NCBI GenBank assembly: GCA_015680685.1
Contig: MNCI01007963.1
Coordinates: 12,833-61,419 of the forward strand
Reading direction: 5' to 3'
Length of the DNA stretch: 48,587 bases
Source of the DNA: Gnetum montanum
Taxonomy: Eukaryota > Streptophyta > Gnetopsida > Gnetales > Gnetaceae
Program-made: the position numbers and the translations under genes
In this document: positions 1 to 10,229 of the stretch, in pieces
How positions within the stretch are numbered: position 1 is the stretch's first letter
Layout of the letters: the number at the start of each line of letters is the position of its first letter
The notes under the pieces: generated by a model
Told to the model about the DNA's origin: nothing
Database searches by the model: none
The model's input: the letters and a program-made list of their open reading frames with translations, nothing else

Positions 1-1200
1 ATGAGGTATGAATTCTATGCCACATAAGACACAAGTCAAAAATTCTTGAACAGCGAGATGGGATGAATTGTAGAAGCGATTGTAGAGATTGGGACATGAG
101 GTAACTGACCCAGGGCATAATGAATCTTGAGTGTAGGGAATAATGAATCTTGAGTTTAGGGCATGATTAATTTGTCATTAGCCTTTTTCTCTTATATCAA
201 CACCAAGTCCATTCTTCCAATCAATGACATCGCATTGTTTCATCCAATAATGGACAACCATAAGAGCACCATGACAGGAAGGTGTATGATCACATGGTGT
301 TTTGTCCAAGGGAGGAGTGTTTTAAAATTACTTGGTGGCACTTTTTTAGCCACTTTGGCACTTTGTCTTTCCCAATAGTGAACTGGAGAAGTTGCCAACC
401 TTCAGGAATGGGTGCATGTCTTTCTAGTGGAACCCCTAGAAGAGCATTGAGTTTCTATTTTGAGTGCCTTTATTACTCTTACTCCCATTTTTTATTAGAT
501 CTACAAGGATCTTAGTACAACTAGGCTGCATGATAACTTCAACAGATGTCACCAAAGAGACTCCACAAGTTCCCTTGATGTCACACCCTAGCCATTCCCT
601 CTTAGTCCATCATTTTCGCTTTGGGCATAATGAGCACAAAATTACTTTAAGTTTTAATGATGTTAAGAATATCATCAAACCCAAAGTAGAATCTCTTATT
701 AATAGAATGGATGGGTGGATGTGATGGGCTCACTGTCTAAGTAATTAGTCACTTGAGACTTGATAACAAAGAACAACACCTCAACCAACGAGTCACATAA
801 GTGTTTTCTTCATAGATGAGATTACCCATAAAAAGATAGCAAGATAAAATAATAAATAAAAAGATTAAACAAAAAATAAAAAGATGAAAAAACTGGGAAA
901 CGAAAAATTGTAAGATTAAAGAAAAGGAAAAATATTTATTAATTCTGCTCGTTAGAATGGAGGATATCCCCAAAAACTAAATAGTTGAGCATGGCTAGAA
1001 TTAATAAATGAAAAATGGGGATCCATGCATGTTGAAAATGTTGGAGATTGATCATATCCAAATTACTGGGTGTCATTTGATGCAATGGTTGGAATGTACC
1101 CAAACTGGGGTTCACACACTTGATTAAAGTTAACATAGTGGGGCAAGTTATAAGATGTGGTTATTTGATATAGGGTTGACCCACTATGGCACCCTTGACC
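1..1200. other. Unassigned non-coding stretch
   Basis: I see no gene here. Short open frames on both strands show no recognisable domain. A 23-base unit beginning GGGCATAATGAATC is repeated about 2.5 times from 113 to about 170. Near 300-330 a purine-rich run (AAGGGAGGAG) is followed by TGTTTTAAAA, which could be the polypurine tract and LTR start of a copia element, but I found no matching second LTR. The minus-strand gag of copy C fades out somewhere around 1.2 kb and its left end cannot be fixed. Confidence 0.4.
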
Positions 1201-1239
1201 ATAAGAAGGTATGCAAGGATCGATATGTCTCCATACGTG

Positions 1240-2958
1240 GCTATATTCATTGGGCCCATAGTTGTTGGAGTGTTGAGTGGTGGCCCAAATAAAGTAACAC
1301 GAGGCGTTGGGTTCGAGGAGAAAGATGCACCACGGTGTTGAACTTGTGCCGAGTGGGAGGATGTAGTGGTTTCACTGTGCTATGCCTTTTTACGATCATG
1401 TTTAAAGAAGGGACACCTTCAATGTTGTGGAGAATTCCCACTGTGGTTGACGATAGTAGCACAAGTAACGTTCGTGGGTTGATGCTATGATGCAAATCCT
1501 TATGGCATAACTAGTGGCGATGTAGAAGGAGGTGAAGGATGAGAATATTGAGTCTGAGGAGAAGTGTAAGGTACATGAGGTGGTGATTATGTTGGATAGG
1601 ATATGGGTTGATAGTATTTAGGAGGATGATAACAATGTGATGAGATAGAGGATGTTGAACCTGATAAGTGCTTGGGCTCGGATGATATGAAGGGTGTGAC
1701 TAGTTTGAGGGTGGCATTCCCTACAACTAGGATCTTTGCCACTGTGATTGAACATAGTATTTTTGTACAAACTCTAAATGTAACATTCTTCCCCAATGCT
1801 CATGCAAATATGAAGAGATTGGACATTGACCTTTGGGGTGATTGTACAAGCAAATGTTACATTGATACGTATGATGAGTAGTTGAGTTCTTATTCTCTTC
1901 AACACTTCTTTCTGATTGTCTAAGGGTGTTCTATCTTGCTTCTTGGTTTGTCATGGTTCTACCTCTAATAGTGTTAGCATATTCTCCACATTTTTCAGGT
2001 ATCCATTCCATGATCTTACTGATCTTTGTCTCAATTTCATCTAGTGATTGTAGTACTGGCAAAGATAGTTCCACCTCCTTGAGATGAGTTGATTTTTCCT
2101 CTTCTTGATTATGGACCTTTGTTAAATTGAGATTTTGGTCCCATTGAGATTTTTCAACATTCTCCCATTTAGCCATTTCTCCTTCTCTTTTGCTACCTAC
2201 TTGATAAGCTCTTGAAATTGGTGGGTTCGTAGCTTGTATAGTTGACCTAGGGCATACATCCCTAGGGTTTCCCTTGTTTCATTACGAAGCCCATCCATGA
2301 TATGGTACATTAGCCTTTCCTTGAAGAACCCATGGCCTGGGCATTTGTTTAATAATGCATAATATCTTCCTAAGGCCATGTCCAAGGGTTCCTATTGCAC
2401 TCGTTTCCACTCTTGGATTTGTCTCCTCAAGGTTGACACTCTTACATAAGTTTGATATCTTTCAATGAAGATTTCTACCATTGTCGGCCAACATCGAATT
2501 GATTTTGGTCTTAAGGACCTGTACCATACTTTTTCTTGGTCAACGAGTGTCATAGGAAAGAGCTTAAGTTTTTGCCATCCATTATCAATGTTTTTCCATA
2601 CACAGGCATCATGAAAGACTTGTACATGATGTTACGGGTCTAAATCATAGCCTCCTGAAAACTTTGGAAAGTTGTTTAAATCAAGCCTAGGTAGATAGCT
2701 TTCCTTATGATGCCTGTGGGATATTCAAATAGCCTCTTATATATGCATTAGGCTCTTAGTGGCTAGCAGGGGTTCATCGTCACTAAGTAGGTTATGAATT
2801 TATGAGTTGGGATGATGTTTTCTTCATTTATGTACATAGGAAACCCCTGCATTGGATTGAGTACTCCAAACTTCGTCTTCATCATCGTATAATTCATTAG
2901 CTCTCAATGGAATTTCCTTACTAGTTGTTGTGTTATCATAGTCTTGTGAGAGAGACAT
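1240..2958 (-). pseudogene. gag: Decayed gag of retrotransposon copy C
   Basis: Minus-strand Ty3/Gypsy gag remnant. The reading starts at an ATG at 2958 (MSLSQ), the same place relative to the primer binding site as gag in copies A and B. The interval 2385-2197 translates to a stretch (GRYYALLNKCPGHGF, then HIMDGLRNETRETLGMYA) that matches copy B at about 19,200-19,380, which lies in the retrotransposon gag region. The interval 2176-1931 is Glu/Lys-rich and corresponds to the linker after it. Below 1650 the sequence is Pro/His/Tyr-rich, like the C-terminal spacer of the other copies. Several stops and frameshifts break the frame. No protease or RT follows, so copy C is truncated at its 3' side near 1.2 kb. 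Confidence 0.7.
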
Positions 2959-3073
2959 TATTGTGAATCGTGTTTAACTTGGTTGAAATTTATTTCTTTT
3001 CTAAAAGATATATCATGAATACTTTGTTACAGCAATCTTGTATGATATAACTAATCTAGATAACTAGCACTGT

Positions 3074-3090
3074 CCCCGATAATGGTGCCA
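3074..3090 (-). promoter_or_regulatory. Primer binding site, tRNA-Asp type (copy C)
   Basis: On the minus strand this reads TGGCACCATTATCGGGG. It matches the complement of the 3' end of plant tRNA-Asp(GTC), TGGCGCCGTTGCCGGGG, at 13 of 17 positions, and all four differences are transitions. It lies one base after the CTCATCA end of the LTR. A tRNA-Asp primer is typical of Athila/Tat-type Gypsy elements. Confidence 0.75.
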
Positions 3091-3091
3091 A

Positions 3092-3653
3092 TGATGAGTG
3101 TGATGAGCATTCGTCCCTTAAGTGTGATGAGCATCCGTCCCTTAATCATCCGTACACATCTTGGACCTCGTGTACTACTACTAGGATTACCAAGCGCATG
3201 TCTTAGGTACGCTACTGGGATACCAAGTAGTCACACTTAAATGCTCGTGATTAAGTCGTACTCATTCCACATTTGATAATAGGGATAGGAGAGGAAGGTA
3301 AAGAGATATTAAGTAAGAAAGTAATAAATAATAAATAAAAATAAGTGAATGCTGCCATGATGAAATAATCTCAATCTTTATTTTTGGTCATGTGCATGTC
3401 CAAGTACGTCACACTCAAATAAAGGTTTTGTACAATTACACTCAGCACACTGCGGGCATGCACTAAGGAAAGGGTTGAGAGGAAAAACTAATAAAAATAT
3501 CCTACTCTAATACTCACTTCCTATTACTTTCACATGCATCCCATTGTGTATTTATAGGCTCACACAGGAATCACGATATCGCGTATCTGATATTGCTTAT
3601 CAAGCCGCGATATCGCGTACCCAATATCGGGGGTCTAATATCAGGACTCATCA
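3092..3653 (-). repeat. LTR shared by copies A (3' LTR) and C (5' LTR)
   Basis: The LTR reads on the minus strand from TGATGAG at 3653 to CTCATCA at 3092, about 562 bases, with a 7-base inverted terminal match. A TATA box (CCTATAAATAC) lies near 3560-3550. The U3 is rich in GATATC-type palindromes, including GCGATATCGCG. Downstream lie R/U5 blocks shared with the other LTRs in the window, such as a CTTTATTT(GAG) region and GAGTACGACTTAATCACGAGC. Upstream is the ORF3 of copy A. Downstream are a PBS and the gag of copy C. One LTR therefore serves two copies. Confidence 0.75.
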
Positions 3654-3937
3654 AAGCTAATATCTTGTAACCGAGATTAGGGATCCAATAACAGGGGTCC
3701 TATATCAGCACCTGACAAATCATGATTTATCAGGTGTCAATCACTTCTGCCTACTTGTTGCTCTTGCTCGCTCAAGAGCCATTCTCAATACTCGCTTAAC
3801 CATTGAAATGTTATAGTAACGTCTGACACAATTTTTTGAGTGGCAAGTGGAGGTGGTGGCTGCTACTTCTCTTCTTGAATTGTTATTGCAAGTGTTTTTT
3901 CCTTTAACATCTTTGTCCAATTAGTGGTTAGAGTGCA
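3654..3937. other. Spacer between ORF3 of copy A and the LTR
   Basis: Non-coding. It contains a 28-base near-perfect palindrome at 3709-3736 (arms CACCTGACAAATCA / TGATTTATCAGGTG, one mismatched pair). It also holds further diverged units of the form GGGTCC.ATATCAG that resemble the U3 repeats next door, so the true LTR edge could lie further right than 3653. No clear polypurine tract is seen. Confidence 0.45.
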
Positions 3938-4850
3938 TCATATGACATCATTAGTGTAGCAAACTATTCCTCCCCTTCGACATAGTTTTCTAATGAGGCA
4001 TGGAAAGGGGAGTTCCTTCCTTCCATGTTCATTCTCCATAAACCACTTCTCTATCTCTAGATAGATTAGTTGTGGAAGGTTAATTAGAAACCTTCTACCC
4101 AGAGCAGCACATGCATAGGCAGAAAAGGCAATGATCTTGCATGGCCTCATCGTGGGACTAAGGTGAAAGGCACAATCTTGTAGTGGATTCTTCTTGTTGG
4201 TGTGAGCACATTGTACTCCTTGTGGTTGACACCATAACATCATTGAATCCATTACTTTTTGATGCTGGGTTTCACCTACATTGGAATCTTGGTAATATTT
4301 TTCCTAGTTTCAGGCAACTATGCACCTCTATAATGGCTTGCATTGAGTAAGACACTAAAATGTCCTTGATTTTGATCATTGAACTAGCCTGCCTGTTATT
4401 CAAGAATAAGAACATCTTTCCCATATACCACTCCCCACTGGAAGCGATAATTGGCCATATGGAAGGGATCTTTAGTTGGTCCTATACCTCTTTAGGTGCT
4501 TGCTCCAAGAAAGAGCCAAAGTACAACTCTTGGAGCACTATTTTTTGGACCTCCCTTAATTTGATTTGTGTTAGGTAAGCCTTCGTCAAGGTCACCTGAA
4601 GGTTTGCTTATTAAGTTGGTGCCTCATCTAGGTGGGAATGTTCTGTTGTTGTCACTTGTTTTGGAATCTGATGAATAAACTCCACTTCGGCCTCTTTCCT
4701 AAGAGGTCTTGAGGCATGGGTCGCAATTAGTTTTTCCTAGGGCTATTCTTGGTCCCTTTCCATTCTTGGTCATTTCTCCCTTGGTTGAGACAATCCTCCT
4801 TCCTATGTGTGTTTGCCTTTTGGTTCTATGTATGGTCACAACACATTTGT
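3938..4850 (-). pseudogene. ORF3 of copy A, N-terminal part, plant-transposon-protein type
   Basis: Minus-strand remnant of the third ORF of this family. The best preserved part is 4252-3938 (104 codons open). It contains INLPQLIYLEIEKWF and then LPFPCLIRKLCRRGGI, the conserved block I recall from the 'putative plant transposon protein' family carried by Athila/Tat-like elements. The same block is seen in copy B at about 26,970-27,125. The homologue of the start codon seen in copies B and D lies near 4,835-4,830 and is changed here (ATAGAACC where B has ATGGCACC). The roughly 2 kb coding for the C-terminal coiled-coil-like part in B and D is missing. Function is unknown. The family assignment rests on motif recall. 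Confidence 0.6.
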
Positions 4851-5650
4851 GAATTAGTATATATAATGTGTAACTTAAAATCTTTTTGCATACCTTATCT
4901 TGTTAATTAGTTACACTTGGCTACAATTGGACTATGGTAGATTGATTATTTTATGATTATTTTATTAATTAATTTTTATTATAAGTGTCATTGAAGCTTG
5001 TTGGAAAGGTTTAACTTTTGTAATTTGGTGTTTTAATGTTGATTCCTTAGTTAAACCTTTGTGGGAGTTAGAAAAATGTCAACTAAGGATTTATCAAAAA
5101 CAACACGTTTATGGCCCCCACAACTAAGAGCTTACCTTTAGGAGCTACAGGGTCAAAAAATGGAGTGCTTTAGATAAAAAATTAAGAAGTTATGGGCTTT
5201 GGAAGGTTCTAGGCTCTGAAAATTTAAAAACCTCCCTTAGCATTTGTGTGAAAATGTGAAAATTTCTCAGGGGGATTACGCATATATATAGTATTTTTAT
5301 GCTATGTCGATGGGGCCATGTATATAAGGCTTGTAAACAAAATTTTCAAGCTTGAATATTTTGAAAAATACAAGGAAATTTTGAATAAGTTTAGGATCCA
5401 TGTAATGCACAAAAAGCCAAGAATATGATGAAATCATTGAAGAGTGTCATTGAAAGCTTAAAAATTCAAAAATTTAATTAGAAAATATGTGAAGTAAAGA
5501 AAGTATGTAAAGGAGCACATCGTCAGATGCAGAAGATGGGTGTATGAAAGATTTGGATTGCAATAATGCCTAAGGATAAGGTGCTTAATGAACCCAACCA
5601 AGAGATATGCATGTGGGTCCTTCCCATAGTAGGCAAATGCCCTGTTTTCC
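4851..5650 (-). promoter_or_regulatory. Internal promoter and leader region before ORF3 (copy A)
   Basis: Minus-strand equivalent of about 25,430-26,237 in copy B. It has a TATA-like run (ACTATATATATGCG near 5292-5281), preceded by GGCCCCATCGACATAG, which resembles the LTR U3 motif of copy B (GAGGCCCCATCGACAC). A donor-like site AAAGGTAAG has its GT at 5135-5134. The stretch CCTTCCAAAGCCCATAACTT (near 5205-5185) is closely matched in B and D. No open frame of note crosses it. Whether it is transcribed from its own start is inference from conservation across three copies. Confidence 0.5.
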
Positions 5651-6185
5651 CTTACATAACCTCAACTTAAGGAGTCAATGGGCCCCATAGGTGATTAATG
5701 GTTGATGAAAGTTAAGGACCAAAACCCAAAAGATTCTACCAAAGAATTCAAGTACATCAAATAAAGATGCCAAATGAGAACATGGACACCAACAGTGAAG
5801 TGAGTTATGGGTAACATGGATGGATGATGGAGGTGGAATGGAGTTCCAAATTGAGGTCATAAGAAGTCCCTTGTGGATTTGTGTTTAACTGACCTAAAAA
5901 GATCCATCCTTAGTTCAAACCAAAACCTACTTTCAATGACTTTGCATCACCACTCCAAGATTGATCCACCCCCTTGAGACACAAGAGTGCTTCTAAAGAA
6001 CAACCACCATTCCTTAAAGAGAAGAAAAAAGGAGTAGGAAGTGAGAGAGGGCCTTAGTTAGAGGGGCTATTCAAGCATGGGTAATATGTCTTTCTAGTCC
6101 CATAACCAGTGCTGGTAGCCCATTTATTTATCTAAAATATGTGCTTTGAATTTGCATCATATTATTATTATTTTTCTTTTCTTTT
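5651..6185 (-). other. Non-coding 3' stretch of copy A after integrase
   Basis: The reverse complement of this interval aligns with about 24,880-25,430 of copy B. For example, GGGACTTCTTATGACCT is shared, as is GTTATGGGACT followed by AAGGCCCTCTCTC. No coding capacity is visible in either copy. It is separated from the integrase by the reversed segment 6187-6830. Confidence 0.65.
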
Positions 6186-6831
6186 NTTTCCATGAGCCCA
6201 AGAAAACTAGTACAACAAATACCTCAATGGATGGACAACCATGCTCAATTTTTTAGATCTCCTCCTTCCAACTCAATCATGAGGGAGATGGCCATCCATG
6301 CTAATCACATACGTGGCTCCTCAATTTTTATATTTTTTGTTTTACACATTTTTTATTTTAAAACTTTTTCCTATTTTACACTCTTTTCTTGTTTTACATT
6401 GTCATTAATAAATTTAAATATTTGTTAAATATTTTACACTTTCTTATATAGTTCACTTTATTTTAATGTGATTTTCTAATTTCTGTTCATAAATGTGCTT
6501 TGTGCCAACAAGACTCAATGGTGTTGTAGCTGTTGCTAATGGTGGTTTGTGCTTCATGTTTTTTTTTGCTAATGCCTAGTTTCTATTTTTGAATTCTTGT
6601 ACCAATGACTAAGACATTGTTTCTTTTTTATGGAACAAGCAGTGAGTCCACATCATCCACCCATCCACAAACTCTATGGTTTTCCTTGTTTTTGGAATTT
6701 AATATCCCTTTTATTAAATAAATTTTTAATAAATTTGTAACCTTGGTGGTTTTTGGAATTTGGAAGGATTCAAAGGTTTGCATAGGATGTGACTTTAGGA
6801 GGACTCAATACTCTTTGTACTCTTCTACTTN
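6186..6831 (+). other. Segment between two single-N gaps, reversed relative to copy A
   Basis: Single Ns stand at 6186 and 6831. The 644 bases between them match copy B at about 24,015-24,715 in plus orientation: CAATGGATGGACAACCA, ATCTCCTCCTTC, then AACTCTATGGTTTT and GGACTCAATACTCTTTGT. Everything on both sides belongs to copy A on the minus strand. Flipping the segment makes copy A collinear with copy B, with about 130 bases missing next to the integrase side. It is non-coding 3' sequence of the element. Confidence 0.8.
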
Positions 6832-7740
6832 ATTTCCTTTTTTGTATTCTAACATCATGTCGTTGTTTGCTAAATGCCTTGTGCACTTCATTCAAGAATA
6901 GGGCTACCAATCAATTTTTTTCTAGCACATTTAGGTTGATTAGTGTTTCTTTTTGTGCCAAACTTAAGTTAAGATCCAAGTCATAGGTTGTTGAAAGTTT
7001 ATGGAGCTCAAATTGAATTAGGACCATTGGAAGTTTTCCATATATGAACTCATAGGGAGAGTAGCCAATAGGGAGTTTCCATGTTGAGTGATAGGCCCAA
7101 AGGACATCATTGAGTTTGGTGCTCTAATCTCTCTTATATTTGCTAATATTTTTTGTTAGAATCTTTGTGATCTCATTGTTAATAACCTCTGCTTGACCAT
7201 TGACTTAGGGGTGATAAGGTATTATTAATTTATGTTCAACCTCCAAGTGTTTCATGAGTTTCCAAAACGTAGCATCTGTAAAATGGGTTCCATTAATAAA
7301 AATTAGTAAACATGATAGCCCAAACATGTTCACAACATTTTGTTATACAAATCAAGCAATAGTGGATGATGTACAGTTGATGACAGCTACTGCTTCTACC
7401 CATTTGGTATATTAGTTAATGGCTATGATAATATAGGCCTTTCTATTGGACATTGATGTGATGAGACCCATAAAATTTATGCCCCATATGTCAAAGGGTT
7501 CTAGTGATTGAATCCACTATTGAGAACCCTCTATTTATGTGATCATCCCACCATCTCATTGGCAGTGCTCATAGGATTGGACAAACTAGTGGGCATCCCT
7601 AAAGATTATGGTCTAGTAGTATCCTACCATCAAGATTTGTATGGCTATGTGTCTCCCTGCATAATGGCCTCCCCAAGGACCTTTGTGAGCATCTTACAAG
7701 ATGCGCAATTAATCAACATTAGGTACAAACTAATGAACCA
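6832..7740 (-). pseudogene. Integrase remnant of copy A
   Basis: Minus-strand counterpart of copy B at about 22,960-23,880. Recognisable stretches include a reverse complement near 7,490-7,440 matching the GVDFTGPI region of B, and near 6,900-6,840 the match to the region of B after the catalytic core (GTGGCCCTATCCTTGAATGA in B). Many stops and indels are present. The frame ends at the N at 6831, so the integrase tail is absent or lies in unsequenced gap. The longest open frame here (7508-7987, plus strand) is an antisense shadow. Confidence 0.6.
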
Positions 7741-7959
7741 AGCCATCAATGCACAACTTGTAAAGGTGTCCATTGATTTCCATGAAGTGTTTGGCATAAT
7801 AAAGAAACTATTATTTCTTCCAATAGTCCAAATCTTGTGGCATCTCTTGAGTGAGAAGATAAGTGAGGATGCCATCATATCATTTTGGTTCTGTGGAAAC
7901 TTGTTCATTTATTACACTAGCAAAGAGAAGTTCATTAGGAAATTAGTTAGAGAGCAGGC

Positions 7960-8960
7960 TCTCCTCCTCTTTGCCATACCATCGTAATTGAGACAAGTAA
8001 TCAACAATCACATTCTCAATCCTCTTTCAATTTACCATTGTAAGATCGAATTCTTGCAAGGTCACCAACCACTGTATGACACGGGTGCTCACCATTGGCT
8101 TGTTCATAAGGAAGCAAATACACTATGATCAGTGTGCACAAACACTTTATATCCAAGCACATAGTACCTGAAATATTCCAAAGCATACACCAGTGCCATC
8201 AGTTCTTTCTCTATGGTGGTGTAATTCCAATGTGCACCCACATTGCTTCAACTTGCACAATGGATGTAATATGGACATTTCTTATCATCCAACTGCATAA
8301 GAATGGCTCCCAAGGTGTAATTAGATGTATTTTTTAATATACAAAATGGTCTAGATCAGTCAGGTGCTCATAGAACTGGAGCCTCTATGAGCTTCTGTTG
8401 AAGGCTTTAGAATGTATTTTCGCATTTCTTAGTCTAAATGAATGGAGAATCTTTCTTCATTAGCTCAACTAACAATTTTACGATCTTAGAGAAATTCTCT
8501 ATAAATCATCGCTAGTAGTCAGTGTGTCTAAGGAATGACCAAACATCTTTAATGGTTTCTAGTTGGTAAGTGATTCCTTGGATGACACTTATCTTTTTGG
8601 GATCTACCTTGATCCCTACTTGTGAGATTTTGTGCCCTAATAGAATGCCCTCCTGGACCATCAAATGACTCTTTTATATTGACCAAGCAAAGGTTGTTGG
8701 CCATTTGTTGATCACTTTTAACAATTTTTCTTGTTACTCAAAAGTAAGTTTGGAATTAAGTATGATTAGCTTACCATTTTTCAAGAATGCATTTTCTAGA
8801 CCAGCAGGTAGAGCTTTCAACTCTAGGGGCTCTTGTTTAAAATTTTCAAGGATCTCCAACTCTTCCCAATTGGTATCATCATTTTCATTATTAGAGAGTT
8901 GGTGATGAACTTACTCTAGTTCATTCATGCCTACGACATAAGTGCATGTTAGGCTCTTAG
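7960..8960 (-). pseudogene. RT/RNase H remnant of copy A with the RT core deleted
   Basis: The minus strand from about 8,960 to 8,670 matches the region upstream of RT in copy B (the AATGGCCAACAACCTTTGCT stretch). It then jumps near 8,660 directly to sequence matching B at about 22,035 (GAGTCATTTGATGGTC, then GGGCATTCTATTAGG). The roughly 630 bases between, which in B hold the fingers and palm with the catalytic Asp pair, are gone. The connection and RNase H regions continue to about 7,960. No functional RT could come from this copy. Confidence 0.65.
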
Positions 8961-9079
8961 TAGGTTCCATGCACATTATGTTGCTTTTAGAATCATTGGT
9001 AAGCCATTGGGTACCCTCTTGTTTTGTGGTTGCTGCATATAGACACCTTGAATATCTGCTTCATGTGCACATTGCTTGC

Positions 9080-9520
9080 TTGTAAAAATAGATGGTCATT
9101 TCATGGACCAAAGTTTTTGCATGCAATTGCATTTGGTATCACTATATGTGATGCATGGAACTCACTTCTTCTTGATCTTTTCAAATGCATTTTCCTTAGA
9201 TATTTATAAGGAAAGATCTTTGATGCTCATTCTCACATCAACAATGCTTAGTCATGCCCTTCACATAATGATTGGAAAGTCCCCGTTACAGTTCTTAACC
9301 TTGATTACTATGAAATTGGTAGGATAAGACGACCCACTAACAGTGGTCATAATGCCTTCTACCAGTCCCAATGAAACAATAATGGACTAGTCTACCAATT
9401 CTAATTGGATATTGCTCTTCTTTAGAGTTAGCAAGGGCTAGGAAGTATAGATCTCATGAGAAATCAAGTTCACATTGGAACTTGAACTAAGAAGAGCTTT
9501 ACATGATTTATTCCTCGTAA
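9080..9520 (-). pseudogene. Retroviral-type aspartic protease remnant of copy A
   Basis: Minus-strand match to B at about 20,560-20,935. Near 9,370-9,290 it corresponds to the B stretch GTCCTATCCTACTAATTTTT followed by the region around the conserved GRAWL motif. The interval 9704-9438 stays open for 88 codons. The active-site region is diverged, so activity is not expected. Confidence 0.5.
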
Positions 9521-10229
9521 TTTGCAAATAGATAAGAGGACTCCCTGGATTAGCTAATTTCTTGGGAATGTTACTAGCCCGAATCCAATTAGATACATCA
9601 TGAGTAAGCATAACAATATGGAATTTAGGAGGCATTTGGTTTAAAGAGTTTCCAATGGAATGGTTTATAGAGGATGAGGTAGAAGTAGGGTGACCAGTCA
9701 CCAAAGTCTATGAGGCCTTAATAGGACTATTGGATCTGAAGAATGGTCTTTTATAAGCATGAGGTTCTGAACCACTCAGTTGATGAATCGATTGTAGATT
9801 GATGGCCCTACTAGTGTTGCATTGCTATAGTTAGGCTCGAAGTTCACCCTGCATGAATGGAGTAGAGGTTATCTACATTGAGGATGTAGAAATAGGTGTA
9901 AGAATAGGAGGAGGATAAGGATAGAATGTGGTATTACTCCTGGGATGTAGAGAATGAGCTTTATAGTATTTGGTAGGCTAGTAGTGATGTTAGAAAGGAG
10001 AAACATGATTGGAAGGATCATGTGGAGATAGGGGTTGCTGAATGTAATACCCATATGGATCTAGTTTTCTATAAGGGTACTACTACCTTGGCGATGAAAA
10101 TGCCCATGACTATGGATGTTACCATTGTTAATACTGCTCATACAGTTGTGATGAAGTTCCACTCGGATAATATTCTTGTTGTTAATGGAACTACCTAGGA
10201 TTGCCTTTAGGATAAGGTAATCTTTTGAG

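Noticed and set aside
6187-6830. Biological inversion inside copy A
   Set aside because: Both breakpoints fall exactly on single-N gaps, so an assembly orientation error is the simpler reading.
7508-7987. 159-codon plus-strand open frame
   Set aside because: It lies antisense to the integrase and RNase H remnant of copy A and has no family resemblance of its own.
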